NCBI RefSeq assembly: GCF_900660715.1
Contig: NZ_LR215047.1
Coordinates: forward strand, 1 to 64,000
Length of the DNA: 64,000 nucleotides
Direction of reading: 5' to 3'
Source: Metamycoplasma arthritidis
GTDB lineage: Bacteria; Bacillota_I; Bacilli_A; Mycoplasmatales; Metamycoplasmataceae
This document shows positions 20,299 through 31,921 of the stretch, piece by piece (the stretch's first letter is position 1; every line of letters begins with the position of its first letter). The notes beneath the pieces were generated by a model. It had not been told where the DNA came from. It ran no database searches and saw only the letters and a list, made by a program, of their open reading frames with translations. The position numbers and the translations under genes were made by a program.

Positions 20299-23148
20299 AT
20301 GACAAAAAAACAAAAAGAGGAAATGTATAACCTAACTGAGACTATTATTGAAAAAAATATGGTTGATGTTATGAGCGAGCGTTTTGGAAGATATTCAAAA
20401 TATATCATTCAACAAAGAGCTATTCCGGATGCTCGTGATGGACTAAAACCAGTTCAAAGAAGAATTTTATATTCAATGTATGGTCTTAAACTATATAACA
20501 ATCAAGCATTCCGTAAATCAGCTAAGATTGTTGGTGAAGTAATGGGACGATACCACCCACACGGCGATAGTTCTATTTATGAAGCGCTTGTAAGAATGAG
20601 CCAAGAATGAAAAAGTAATTTTCCTTTGATCGAAATGCATGGGAATAAAGGTTCGATTGACGATGACCCTGCTGCAGCAATGCGGTATACAGAATCAAGA
20701 TTAGAAAAAATTAGTGAACTAATACTAAAAGATCTTGATCGTAAAGTAGTTGCCATGGCGCCTAACTTTGATGATACTGAATATGAACCAGTTGTGCTTC
20801 CTTCTTTAATTCCTAATCTTTTAATTAATGGCTCAAAAGGAATTGCCGCAGGATTTGCAACTGAAATTCCGCCACATAACCTAAGTGAAGTAATCGATGC
20901 TACTATTAAGCTAATTAAAAATCCCTTAATTAGTCTAGAAGAATTAAAACAAATTGTGCAAGGCCCAGATTTTCCTACCGGTGGAGTAATTCACGGTATT
21001 GAAGGCATTGCCCAAGCTTTTGAAACTGGTCAAGGCAAAATTAACATTTCCTCTCGTTATCGTTTTGTTTACGCAGAGAATAAACCATCAAAGATTATTG
21101 GCATTGAAATATACGAAACCCCCTTTGGCGTAATTAAATCTAAACTAGTAGCTGATATTGACTTTTTAGTTATTGACAAAACCATTAACGGTGTAAAAGA
21201 AGTAAGAGACCAATCTAATCGTGAAGGAATTTCGATTTATTTAGAACTTGAAGATGAAGCCAATGCTGAAGCAATCATTAACTATCTAATGTCCAAAACT
21301 GATTTGCGTATTTCATATAACTACAATATGGTTGCAATTCATGAAAATAGTCCTAAATTAATGAATCTTCAAATGCTTCTATTTACCTATTTAAGTCATT
21401 TGAAAGATATTAATACTAAGGGCATTGAATTTGATCTAAAAAAATATGAAATCCGATTAGAAATTGTTCAAGGATTTATTAAGGTTTCTGAAATTAGCGA
21501 TGAAGTTATTCGCGTTATTAAAAACAGTGATAACTCGAAAAAAGGTGTTATTGAAGCCTTAGAAAAAACTTTTGGCTTTACTAATATTCAAGCTACAGCA
21601 ATTGCCGAACTTAGATTGTATAAACTTTCAAAAATGGATCAACTTGAATTCCAAAATGAAGCTAAAGAACTAGCAATTAAAATCGCTCGTTGCAAAGAAT
21701 TACTTGAAAATCCTAATGAATTTGATAAGTTTATTATTGAACAATTAAAAGACATTAAAAAAGAATATGCTAAACCTCGTTTCTCGGAAATTAGTCAAGA
21801 CAAAATCCGCACAGAAATTAACACAAAACTACTTGCTAAAAATGAAGATTTTTATTTCTTTTTAAGTAAAGAAGGATACATTAAAAGAATTTCTAAAAAA
21901 GCCTTTTCTTCAAATGGTTTTTCGGGATTTAAATTAAAAGATAATGATGCAATATTTTACTATGATAAAATCAATTCGCTTTCTAAACTAATTTTCTTTA
22001 CTAACTTAGGAAATTACTTTATTATTGACGCACACACTCTAAAAGAAAATGGCTGGAAAGATATTGGTAATCACATCTCATCTTTAGTGGCTTTAGAAAA
22101 CAATGAACGCATTATTAGAGTGATGGAAATTGAATCATTTAACACTTATAGTCGTTTTATTATCTTAACTAAGAAAGGAATGGCTAAAAAAGTTGAAATT
22201 CAAGAATTTGATAGCAAACAAATCGCTAGAAAGCGCTCATGTATTCCACTAAGACCAAACGACGAGCTTTGTGATGTTAGAATTGTCAATAAAGAAAAAC
22301 TATTGTTTATTTTACTAACTGGTGGTTTATATTATTTAATTGATGAAAATGTGGTGCCTGAGTACAGTCTAAAAGCCTCGGGAATCTCCCTTATTAAAAC
22401 TGATAGAGATCAAGAAATTGAAGCATTTAGCCCAATTTCACCCAAGAATAAAGTAATCATTATGACTGATAAAGGGCAATTCAAACGTACTAAAATGGAA
22501 ACTGTCAAACTAGTAGGTCGCAGTAGTCATGGTAAAGTCTTTTATTATCCAATGAAAACTGTGTCATCAAAAGTTATTAGCCTTGAAGTTGCTACTACAC
22601 AACTCCAATGTTACTTCACTAATAAAGAAAATGAACCTACCAAGTTCGATTTAAAAAATATTCCTCTTTCTAAACAACAAGATCTTTTAAGCAACACTCG
22701 TATTAAGGAAGCTAACAATATTGGGACGCTAATTCAACCAATTAAGATTAGAGAACTAGTTGATGTTACTTCTCAAAAACGCGAAGCCCTTCGTAGTATT
22801 GAGGTTGATGATGATTTGACAAGAAGTGTAGAAACAACCATCTTTAAACGTGAATACAAATATGATGATGATCGCTACGAAGATCAAGACCTAAAAATTA
22901 GTTTATTAGAAGATACGCTTGAAAGTAATGTCACCAAAGATTTTGAAATTGATGATGATGCAATCGACGTTGATTTAACTTTGAGTGATAGCAGTGCACT
23001 TGACATTGATAAACTTTTTGCTAAGGATAAAAACAAACCAGATCCTAAACCCGTAAGCAAAGCTAGTGTAGATGAAAAAATTACAGCAATGGAAAAAATT
23101 GACATTGATACATTGTTCAAAAAAGTCAAGGATATTAAGAAAAAATAG
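20299..23148 (+). CDS. parC: DNA topoisomerase IV subunit A with acidic C-terminal tail
   Basis: ParC (949 aa) is the DNA-cleaving subunit. [34 protein letters not shown] and [20 protein letters not shown] mark the quinolone-region and helix-turn-helix segments in ParC (not GyrA) form. The catalytic Tyr lies in [17 protein letters not shown]-Trp occurs at 20608-20610. AAAGGAGG precedes the ATG by 10 nt. The protein is over 100 residues longer than typical ParC; the extra C-terminus is acidic ([16 protein letters not shown]) and carries two similar motifs, [12 protein letters not shown] and [11 protein letters not shown]. Confidence 0.93.
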
Positions 23149-23149
23149 T

Positions 23150-23155
23150 TATAAT
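23150..23155 (+). promoter_or_regulatory. Promoter -10 box ahead of the 40-aa basic gene
   Basis: A TATAAT overlaps the bases just after the parC stop, about 38 nt upstream of the small gene at 23193. Confidence 0.4.
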
Positions 23156-23192
23156 TATTAAATTCATTTAATCTAAAAGGAATCAAATTACT

Positions 23193-23315
23193 ATGCGCAA
23201 AGATGTAAGAGCAAGAAATAAAAAAAGAGCAGAAGAAAGAAAACTTAAACTAGCTAAAGAACGTGCTCGCGATTTACGTAGAGCTGAACGTGCTGCCGCT
23301 GCTGCTAGTAAATAA
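23193..23315 (+). CDS. Small highly basic protein, uncharacterised
   Basis: A 40-residue protein beginning MRKDVRARNKKRAEERKLKL and ending AAAAASK. It has 17 Lys/Arg against 6 Asp/Glu and no aromatic or cysteine residues, and would form one long helix. It has AAAGGA 12 nt upstream of its ATG, a candidate promoter box just after parC and a hairpin terminator downstream, so it looks like a complete stand-alone gene. No family was recognised. Nucleic-acid or ribosome binding is a guess from charge alone. Confidence 0.6.
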   Translation: MRKDVRARNKKRAEERKLKLAKERARDLRRAERAAAAASK

Positions 23316-23337
23316 TCTTGTTAAATAATTATTAAAC

Positions 23338-23369
23338 AAAAATTAGTGCTTATTGGGCCTAATTTTTTT
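23338..23369 (+). terminator. Terminator after the small basic gene
   Basis: AAAATTAG and CTAATTTT flank a loop around TGCTTATTGGGC, followed by a T-run (AATTTTTTTG). Confidence 0.6.
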
Positions 23370-23390
23370 GTTTTATTGATATTGTTGTCT

Positions 23391-23396
23391 TATAAT
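23391..23396 (+). promoter_or_regulatory. pepV promoter -10 box
   Basis: TATAAT lies 33 nt upstream of the pepV ATG, which has its own GGAG ribosome binding site at 23417-23420. Confidence 0.55.
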
Positions 23397-23429
23397 AAAA
23401 TTGTAATTAATATTTAGGAGTTCATTTTA

Positions 23430-24803
23430 ATGAATAAATACAAAGAATATTTACAAAGTGAAAAAGAATTTGCCGGAATGGTTAACAATATTGCAAAACT
23501 ATGTTCCATTCCTTCAATTAGTATATATAAAAAAGACACCATCTATCCATATGGCGAAAGTGTCGATAAAGCCTTGAATTTCACCTTAAATCTAGCAAAG
23601 AGTTTTGGCTTTCGTGTTTACAAAGACCCTGCAAATCATTATGGCTTTGCTCAAATTGGCTATAGTGAAAAAATTATTGGCATCTTAGTTCATCTTGATG
23701 TTGTTCCTGCTGGCGATGAAAGCAAATGAGTAAGTAGTGCTTTTAATCCCATTATTAAAGATGGCGAACTTTTTGGCCGTGGTAGTTTAGATGATAAAGG
23801 GCCGGCTATTATTAATTTGTATGCTATGAAATATATCTTAGATAACAACCTTCTTAACGAAAATTGATCAATAAGAATCATTTTTGGGCTTTCTGAAGAA
23901 ACTAATATGCATTCAATGAAATGCTATTTACATGATTTTGGTGCCCCTTATATTTCTTATACGCCCGATGGTGTTTGACCACTAATTTACGCAGAAAAAA
24001 TGATTTACCATGTTAATTTATGATTTCCCAAAATTGATGATTTAACATTAAATGGTGGTGAGGTTATTAACCAGATTCCTGAGCTCTTAAATATCAAGTA
24101 TTCGAAACTTCACAAATTATATGCTTATTTAAATAAAGGCGATTTTAGTTATCAAAACGAATCAGAAACTTTAATTCTAACTGGCAAAAGTGGACATGCT
24201 TCTGAACCTTCGAAAGGTGAGAATGTAATTATTAAGTTTTTCAAAGCATTAGTTGCAAGCGATAGCGATATGCGTCATTATCCTATTGTTAAATTTATTG
24301 CAGAAAACTTTAGTGATGGCAATTTCAATTTGCCCAAAGTTTTTGCGAACTGCGAAGATTTTTCAGGTAAACTAACTGCAAACATTGGCATGATTAAAAC
24401 CACTGCTGAAAATTATGTTTTAAGTATTGATATGCGCGTTCCAGTTACTTATGATATTTCACAAATGTCTGATGGCTTAAATAAATACCTAAGCAAGTTA
24501 AATCACAAAATTGCTATCGAATATTTAGCGCATAAGCCTTCTAAATTAATTGCTAAAGATCATAAGCTTGTAAAGCTTCTAATGCAAACTTACAACGATG
24601 TTACTGATTCTAAAGCAGAACCAATTGCCATTGGCGGCGGCACTTATGCAAGATTAATTGACACATGTGTTGCGTTTGGATCAACACGCTTTATGAATAT
24701 GATGCATGGCACCAATGAACGTTTCACTTATAGTGAAATGAAAGAAGCGCTTGAAATTTACATTAATGCTTTAATTAAATTACAAGAATATGACAATTTA
24801 TAA
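23430..24803 (+). CDS. pepV: PepV-type M20 dipeptidase
   Basis: A 457-aa zinc metallopeptidase that cleaves dipeptides or trims short peptides taken up from the host. Active-site residues are visible: ILVHLDVVPAGDESKW (metal His and base Asp), GRGSLDDKGPA (bridging Asp), GLSEETNMHS (catalytic Glu and metal Glu), MRVPV in the lid region, and the final HGTNERF His. The length matches PepV/Xaa-His dipeptidases. Several UGA-Trp codons occur. Single gene with its own promoter and terminator. Confidence 0.9.
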
Positions 24804-24818
24804 TTAAACAAAAAAGCA

Positions 24819-24853
24819 AACTAGCTTACGATGTGTGTAAGTTAGTTTTTTAA
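24819..24853 (+). terminator. Rho-independent terminator after pepV
   Basis: AACTAGCTTAC pairs with GTAAGTTAGTT (one wobble) around a 7-nt loop and is followed by TTTTT. Confidence 0.85.
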
Positions 24854-24900
24854 TATTCCAATGATCGACAATAAACTAATGCTTTAGCAATTGAATAAGA

Positions 24901-24906
24901 TATAAT
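24901..24906 (+). promoter_or_regulatory. tRNA-Arg promoter -10 box
   Basis: TATAAT lies 21 nt upstream of the mature tRNA 5' end; no clear -35. Confidence 0.5.
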
Positions 24907-24927
24907 TAATAGCAGGCAAATTCAAAA

Positions 24928-25003
24928 GGTCGCATAGCTCAGTGGATAGAGCACTAACCTCCTAAGTTTGGGGTCACAGGTTCGACTCCTGTTGCGATCG
25001 CCA
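24928..25003 (+). tRNA. tRNA-Arg (anticodon CCU)
   Basis: A 76-nt cloverleaf reads AGG codons. Acceptor GGTCGCA pairs with TGCGATC (one G-T), the D stem is GCTC/GAGC, and the T arm is ACAGG-TTCGACT-CCTGT. The anticodon loop CTCCTAA gives CCU. The anticodon stem CTAAC/GTTTG has one T-T mismatch. Discriminator G and the CCA tail are encoded in the DNA. Confidence 0.95.
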
Positions 25004-25041
25004 TTTTTTTATTTTCTAAATTAAATGGCGATAGTTTAAAT

Positions 25042-25073
25042 AAAAATACACACCAAAGCAAGTGTGTATTTTG
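25042..25073. terminator. Bidirectional terminator between tRNA-Arg and UPF0154 gene
   Basis: A perfect stem AAAATACACAC/GTGTGTATTTT with A/T tails on both sides lies between convergent transcripts. Confidence 0.8.
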
Positions 25074-25083
25074 TTAAGATAGA

Positions 25084-25308
25084 TTATTTTGCGTTTTTAA
25101 TTGAGCGCATTACTTGTTTTACTTGTGCTTCAGATGCTTTACGGCCCATTTGTTGGTACATGATTCGAATCATTTTTTCGTTAATAGGTGGGTTTTCTTT
25201 TAACTCTTTTTCGTATTTTTTCTTAGCAATAAAAATACCCCCAAAAATTCCGCCTATTACCCCAATAATTGGCAAGATTACTAATAAAACAATTCCATAA
25301 ACTGGCAT
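25084..25308 (-). CDS. UPF0154 (YneF-type) single-pass membrane protein
   Basis: A 74-aa protein with one N-terminal membrane helix (GIVLLVILPIIGVIGGIFGG) followed by a short cytoplasmic helical tail containing ENPPINEKMIRIMYQQMG, the hallmark of the UPF0154/YneF family. The function of this Firmicute/mollicute family is unknown. Its ATG (25308) comes 1 nt after the stop codon of the upstream membrane-protein gene, so it is the last gene of a lepA operon. Confidence 0.92.
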   Translation of the reverse strand: MPVYGIVLLVILPIIGVIGGIFGGIFIAKKKYEKELKENPPINEKMIRIMYQQMGRKASEAQVKQVMRSIKNAK

Positions 25309-25309
25309 A

Positions 25310-26203
25310 TTATGATTTTCCTTTCAAAACAAATTTTTTCAAAATAATATAAAGAATAAAGGGAAGTATTAATAGCACTAGAACACTAATAAAAAATATT
25401 TTGGCGTAAAAACGATTGGCTTTTGTTTTTTTATCTTGTAAATCGTTGTAATCAATTACTTCGTTTCCAAAAAAAGATTGAATATCAACCATACGTTTTT
25501 TTCTAAAAAATGTGTTGATAATATACAAAATTAATACTGTTGCCATTATACCACAAAGCATGTAAACCACGGCATTCGGATTTGGAAATGAAGCGTGAAT
25601 CCACTTATCAAAATCAAGAATTCCTCATTTGGCATCTTGCAATGCTCAAAAAATAATTGTATAAAGCCCCATGTAAAACAAGATTGCTACGACAATTCAA
25701 GTTCTTTTTACTTGCGTCATCGAAAGTTTGTAGTAAAGAATAGAAATAAAAGGTGGAGTAACAGTTGAGCCGCTATTAATACTTTCGCGATAAGCCACAA
25801 CACTTTTTTTAATGCCCATTAGCTCAATGCTTTCAATAACGATGAAATAAATGCTAATTAAAAAAGCAAAAGCAGGAAAGAGATATCAAGCTCAAGAAAT
25901 TTTTTTTCCGGCGCTAAGATCAACAAATAAATTGGGTTTATAAGCAAACAAGAAAACGGAAACTAATGCGATAGTAAATAAAATGGCATTCAAAACAATC
26001 ATTGTTCATTTTAAATTTTGTTCGGCTTCAAACACTTTGTAAATGCCATTAGGAATTACGCCAGCGGGATCTTTTAATTTAGTACCGTGGCTTAATGCTC
26101 TTGTTTGAATGCTTTCTTCAATTAACCTATTTGTTAAAGTCGCAGTCCCTGCCGAGTTAGGACTTAATTTAGGATCGCCGCTATAAATTGGTTTTAGACT
26201 CAT
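25310..26203 (-). CDS. Multi-pass membrane protein (possibly MSC_0882 family)
   Basis: A 297-aa protein recovered only when UGA is read as Trp. A hydrophilic N-terminus of about 65 residues (starting MSLKPIYSGDPKLSPNSAGT) is followed by about five to six hydrophobic helices in pairs, with a soluble loop containing RKKRMVDIQSFFGNEVIDY before the last one. It resembles mycoplasma membrane proteins annotated as MSC_0882 family, but that assignment is from memory and unverified. Its ATG is 3 nt after the lepA stop, and the UPF0154 gene follows directly. Confidence 0.65.
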
Positions 26204-26206
26204 AAA

Positions 26207-28009
26207 TTACTCTCTTTTCTTTGAAGTGTCAGTTTTAAGAATTGCTAAAAAGGCTTCTTGTGGCACTTCGACTGTTCCGATTGATTTCATTCTTTTTTTA
26301 CCAAGTTTTTGCTTTTTAAGAAGTTTTTGCCTTCTTGTTACGTCACCACCATATAGTTTGGCAGTAACATCTTTACGATAACTTTTAATTGTTTCTCTTG
26401 CTATTATTTTAGCACCGATTGCGGCTTGGACAGGAATTTCAAAATTTTGTCGAGGAATTACTTCTTTTAATTTTTCTGTTAAGTCACGGCTTTTGTTATA
26501 AGCAAAATCACGATGCACAATCATTGCCAAAGCATCAATTTTTTCACCATTTAGCAAAATATCAACCTTAACTAGATCACTTTCTCTTAAACCAATGAAG
26601 TCATATTCAAATGAGGCATATCCTTTTGAATAACTTTTCATTAAATCAAAAAAGTCAAAAATTATTTCGTTTAGTGGCAGTTCATAGATTAGCTTGCGAC
26701 GATGATCATCAATATATTCAATATCAATGTATTTGCCTCTTTTTTGTTGGCAAAGTTCCATGATTGCCCCCAAATATTCATCACTCAAAAAGATTGAAGC
26801 TTTGATAAAAGGCTCTTCAATACTTTTGATAGTGCTTCGATCAGGAAATAGTGATGGGTTAGTAATGTATTGAACATCACCATTTGTTAAAGTTACTACG
26901 AACTCTACAGAAGGAGCAGTGGCGATAATATCCAAATTGAATTCTCGTTCAAGACGTTCTTGTAAAACATCCATGTGTAAAAGTCCAAGAAAACCAATTC
27001 GAAAGCCAAATCCTAATGCTTTTGAAGTTTCTGGTTCTCAAACAATTGAAGAATCAGATAAACTAATTTTTTCAAGCGCATCTTTTAGATCATTGTAATC
27101 ACGAGTGTCAACCGGGTAAAATCCAGTATAAACCACTGGTTTTAGTTTTTTATACCCAGGCAATGGAGTGGTTAGTTTATTGTTAGCCAAAGTTAAAGTG
27201 TCACCTACACTAACATCTTTCACATCGCGAATTGAAGCACTAATTCACCCTACTTCACCGGCACTTAGTTTATCTTTTTTAACTTCGTTAGGATTTTTTA
27301 CTCCAAGTTCAGTAACAAAATAACTTTTCTTGGTTTGCATGAAATAAATTTCGTCGCCTACTTTAACTTCACCATTGAAGATTCTGGTTAAGATAACTAC
27401 CCCGCGATAATTATCAAAGTAGCTATCAAAAATTAAAGCTTCTAATGGTTTAGTGCTATCAGCTTCCTTAGGGCAAGGCACTTTTTCAATAATCGCTTCT
27501 ATTACTTTGTCAATGTTAGCGCCAGTTTTAGCTGAAATTAATATTGCGTTTGAAGCATCAATACCAATAATATTTTCAATTTCGGCTTTTACTCGTTCCG
27601 GATCAGCGCTTGGCAAGTCAATTTTATTAATAATTGGAATAATTTCAAGATCATGCTCCATCGCTAAGTAAACATTAGCCAAAGTTTGTGCTTGAATTCC
27701 TTGAGTGGCATCGACCAATAATAAAGCTCCTTCGCATGCTGCTAAAGAACGGCTTACTTCGTAGGTAAAATCGACGTGTCCTGGCGTATCAATCAAGTGA
27801 AAAATATAATCTTTATATTTGATTTGTACAGCATTTAATTTAATTGTAATCCCTCTTTCTTGTTCTAGTTCCATCGAGTCAAGAATTTGGGCTTTACTTT
27901 CTCTAGCGCTAACAGTACTGGTAAATTCTAAAATTCGATCAGCTAAGGTACTTTTCCCGTGATCAATGTGGGCAATTATTGCGAAGTTTCTAATTTTGTC
28001 ATTTGTCAT
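26207..28009 (-). CDS. lepA: Elongation factor 4 (LepA)
   Basis: LepA is a ribosome-binding GTPase that back-translocates or rescues stalled ribosomes. At 600 aa it has the standard length. The GTPase motifs are [14 protein letters not shown] (P-loop), [19 protein letters not shown], and [10 protein letters not shown]. The C-terminal LepA-specific domain carries [18 protein letters not shown], which inserts toward the peptidyl-transferase centre. UGA-Trp codons at about 27224 and 26975 interrupt the standard-code reading. First gene of a three-gene unit with the membrane-protein and UPF0154 genes. Confidence 0.96.
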
Positions 28010-28023
28010 AGTTAATTTTAAAA

Positions 28024-28029
28024 ATTATA
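28024..28029 (-). promoter_or_regulatory. lepA promoter -10 box
   Basis: TATAAT on the - strand ends 14 nt before the lepA ATG; the predicted 5' leader is under 10 nt and carries no ribosome binding site. Confidence 0.5.
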
Positions 28030-28084
28030 AGGAATTTTATTAGTGCTAAAAAACAAAATTTTTTTAGGCAAAGAATTTTTTGTT

Positions 28085-30979
28085 TTATTTAGCAATATGT
28101 GATTTTGATTTTTGTTTTGGAGGAAGGATTAATTCGAATTTAACGATTTTGTTTGTAGTGTTATGTTTTTTATCGTAATACAACACAATAAGTTTATGAA
28201 TTAAATAAATTGGGATGATGATTAGCGGCAAGGCAAATGAATAAATCATTAGCATTTTATGTGATGCTAAGTCAGCGATTTTAAAGACGTTAGCAATTGG
28301 TTTAATAAATGAAACTAATAGTAAGAATGTTAATGAGAATATGACAGAGCAATATACTTTTCAGTAATACAAAGGTGATGAAAGGATGGCTGGTTTTTTA
28401 GTCATTAAATTGATAGCATTAAAAGTGGCGGTTATTCCCAAGATAAGAAAAGCAACAGTTGAACCAGCTTTAACAAAGTTTTCAGGACTACCAATATTAA
28501 TTGCATAAATTGCGCCCAAGTAGTAGCCAACTAGAGAAAGAATGCCAATTAGCAAACCTTGTCAAAGAGTGTTTCATCCCATCCCTCTAGCAAATATTGA
28601 TTCATACTTTGAAATTGGCCGCTTATTCATATAATTGTCTTTTGAATCTTGCAACCCTAGAGCAATCGCTGGAAAACCGTGAGTAAATAGGTTAATTCAT
28701 AGCAATTGAGTTGCCCCTAAAATATAGAATTCAAAGTTAGAATTAATTTGTACTAAGGCATTGATTTGTTCATTAAAAATTGCTTTAAATATTATTAGGC
28801 CAAAGAATACTAAAACAATTTCTGCAATGGAAGTTATTAGTAAGTTTTGAATAACATTCTTAATTTTTTGATAAACTGAACGCCCGTTTTCTACAGCGTG
28901 TACAACAGTTGAAAAATTATCATCTGAAAGAATCATATCAGCAGCTTGTTTAGAAGCTTCGGTTCCCGTTATTCCCATAGCACAACCGATATCAGCCGCC
29001 TTTAGAGCCGGGGCATCGTTAACGCCATCACCGGTCATGGCAACTACTTGATATTTACGTTGCCATGCCCTTACAATCCTTAATTTATCTTCGGGAACTA
29101 CTCGGGCATATACTGAGTATTTTTCAATATTTTCGTATAGCTCATCATCACTTAGCTTAGCTAACTCCAAGCCATTAATTGCTAAATCCCCTTCATTGTA
29201 GATTCCTAAGTCAGTTGCAATCGCTCTTGCTGTATTAATGTTATCGCCAGTAATCATAATTGGCTTGATTCCGGCCGCCTTACATAGTTCAATTGATTGA
29301 CGTGAGCTTTCTCTTGGAGGATCTATCATGGCGATTAGTCCAATGAATGTTAAATTGCTTTCTAATTTTTTATATTGTTCTTCCAAAGTAGCATTTGAAA
29401 CTTCACTTAAATTATCTTCTGAAATTTCACTTTTAGCAAGCGCAATAACACGATATGCTTTATTGCTTCATTGGTCGTTAATTTGTAGAATTTTTTTGTT
29501 GTCTTCAGTACTTATGTTGTTGCAACGATTAATAAGAATATCAGGAGCACCTTTAACAATAACGATGTTTTTATTGTTTATTTTGTTAATTGTAGTCATC
29601 AATTTTCGATCACTATCAAATGGCAATGTTAATAGTCGTGGATATGCTTTTTCTAGTTCTTTTTTAGTTACAAAATTAGAATGTTTTTCTAACATGTAAA
29701 GCAAAGCAATTTCGGTTGGATCACCGGCTTCTTTATAGCTGTTATTTTCATTTATCAAATTAGCTTCAGTGCAAAGCGCACCATATTCAACTAGCTCAAG
29801 AAAGTTTTCATCATTTCATTTACTTAAACTTAACTCTAAACCATTAGCAAAAAGGTTAACTACAGTCATTTTATTTTGTGTAAGGGTTCCAGTTTTATCA
29901 GAACAGATAACAGAACAACTACCAAGTGATTCAACTGCCATTAAATTTTTAACAATAGCTTTACGCTTTGCCATTCTTTGAATACCAATTGCTAAAATTA
30001 TGGAAGTGAACGCAATTAATCCTTCGGGTATAGCAGCTACTGCTAGTGATATTCCGTTAATAATAGTAGTTGCCCAAAATGTCGTATTTGCAAATGAGCT
30101 TTTTGAAATCGCCTGAAAGATAATTTGCATAATTGTGCTTAGGAAAAATAGTGCAATCCCCGCAAATCCAAATATTTTGCCAAGCTTTCCAATTTTGTGT
30201 TGCAATGGACTAATGGTTTCGGTTTGAGTTGATACTAAAGAAGAAATTTTACCAAGTTCAGTGTTTTTTCCAATTTCTGAAACAACCATATAACCAGTTC
30301 CAGTTGCTACGATTGAAGATGAAAAAACTTGGAATGGTCGTTCAGCAATTGGCAAGTTTAGATCTCTAGGAATAGTGTGATCTTTTTTAGTCGGTTCACT
30401 TTCTCCTGTCAACGAACTTTCAATCATAGATAGATTGGAAGCTTGAAGTAAAAAACCATCTGCAGGAACAACATCGCCTGATTCAATTAAAACAACATCG
30501 CCAATAGTAATGTCTTCAGCGTTAATCGTGATTAAATTACCGTCACGAATAACTTTGGCTTGTAAAGGCGTCAATTTTTTTAAAGCTTCAATCGCTTGCG
30601 AACTTTTTATTTCTTGAATCGCTCCAATGAGTGAATTCGTCAGGACCACAAATAAAATAATTGTAGGTTCTATGAAACTGACTGTAAGTTCAGCACTAGA
30701 AACTCAATTCTCTTGAACGCCTTTAACAATTGCTAAAACATAAGAAAATAGAGTAGCAGCTAATAAAATAATGACTAGAACATCTTTAAATTGCGACAAA
30801 TATGCTAAAAACCAATTTTGTTTTTTTACCTGTTCTAAAGCATTTTTTCCGAATTCTTCTTGACGTTTTTTTACCTCGCTGCTATCAAGACCATTTTTAA
30901 TATTAGTATTTAAATAATTTTGATTATATTGCAATTTTTCATTAGTAGTTTTGGGTGAGTTATTAGTATTCTTATTCAT
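28085..30979 (-). CDS. P-type cation-transporting ATPase (Ca2+ type)
   Basis: A 964-aa P2-type ATPase, recovered as one gene once UGA is read as Trp. Motifs in order: SSLTGESEPTKKD (actuator TGES), AAIPEGLIAF in membrane segment 4 (PEGL form seen in Ca2+ and some Na+/K+ pumps), the phosphorylation site CSDKTGTLTQNKM, KGAPD in the nucleotide domain and MTGDGVNDAPALKAADIG in the hinge. N-terminal cation-ATPase domain and six C-terminal membrane segments are present. The start ATG at 30979 has no strong ribosome binding site. Export of Ca2+ is likely; ion specificity is inferred. Confidence 0.9.
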
Positions 30980-31040
30980 ATCTTTAAAATTTTACCCGAT
31001 ATAAGCTCTTTAACATTTTAGTTAATAAAAAAACAAAAAA

Positions 31041-31085
31041 TTGAGGCATCTACTTAAGTGTCTTAATCGCCTTCAATATTTTTGT
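31041..31085 (-). terminator. Terminator after the Cof-type gene
   Basis: On the - strand ATTGAAGGC pairs with GCCTCAAT (one bulge) around an AT-rich loop containing ACTTAAGT, followed by TTTTTTG. Confidence 0.55.
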
Positions 31086-31105
31086 TTTCTTAAAATAAAT
31101 TGGTT

Positions 31106-31903
31106 TTATTCTAGACTCTTAAGAACTTTGGCAACGCCGCCTTTTTTGTAACAAGGCCCGATATGCTCGGTTAGTTTTTTAATGTTCTTAGGGCTATTTT
31201 TCATAGCAACAAAAGCCCCTAAATATGGAATGGTAGTTACATCATTACCAGAATCGCCAATATGAACTGCTTTTTTTGGATCAATGTTCATAATCTCACA
31301 TACAAATTTAGCAGCAATTCCTTTAGTGGCGTTAAAATCATTGATTTCAATTGAATATCCTTTTGAAACAATATGCAATGAAACATTAATAAACATCGCC
31401 GCTAATTTTTCTTTTAATCTTAAAATTCCACGTTTGGTTTTGCCAAAGGTAATAATTTTCGTAGCATCTTCAATTTTAGGAAGATTATCGTAGTTAACAC
31501 TATTCAGATTTTTAACTCATGGCCGAATCAATTTTAATTTGCGGTTAGGACCATATAAAGTATTGCCACTATTGATAATAAAAAACATTTTTTCTGCAAT
31601 TAAAATTTTTAAAATTTCGGCAACAGTGTCTTTTTTTATTTCGTTAATTTTTAAGATTTTATTGTTCTGGTCAACAATAATCCCGCCGTTTTGGCAAATA
31701 ACATAAGGTGCGTTAATTTTTTTTGCTAAATTAAGAACAAAGTCTGAATTAGCTCTTCCGGTTGAAATAATAACAGGGCGGCCATTAGAATTTAAGCTAC
31801 TTATTGTTTTAATGTTTTGTTCACTAATGCGCTCTTCTTTTTTGGGTAGGTCTAGCATTGTGCCATCTAGATCAACAAAATATGCTTGAGGTTTAAAGTT
31901 CAT
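31106..31903 (-). CDS. Cof-type HAD-superfamily phosphatase
   Basis: A 265-aa phosphatase of the HAD IIB (Cof) group. The nucleophile motif is YFVDLDGTMLDLP, motif II is VIISTGRAN, and motif IV reads HIGDSGNDVTTIPY. Such enzymes hydrolyse sugar phosphates or flavin/PLP precursors; the substrate cannot be inferred. The start is placed at the ATG at 31903 rather than an upstream GTG, because that GTG lies inside the preceding terminator. A -10 box ends 9 nt before the ATG, so the message is probably leaderless. Confidence 0.88.
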
Positions 31904-31912
31904 AGTTAAAAA

Positions 31913-31918
31913 ATTATA
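31913..31918 (-). promoter_or_regulatory. Cof-gene promoter -10 box
   Basis: TATAAT on the - strand lies 9 nt before the ATG at 31903 and only 3 nt past the thioredoxin terminator hairpin, so the -35 region falls within that hairpin. Confidence 0.5.
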
Positions 31919-31921
31919 AAG

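Noticed and set aside
18367..23148. Calling the topoisomerase pair gyrB/gyrA
   Set aside because: The A subunit has the ParC-type QRR and [13 protein letters not shown] segments and the B subunit is paired with it; ParE/ParC fits better.
23690..23881. - strand frame antisense to pepV, and similar frames antisense to dnaA, gatA, parE, atpH and atpD
   Set aside because: Each lies wholly within a well-supported gene on the other strand and lacks a ribosome binding site or family pattern.
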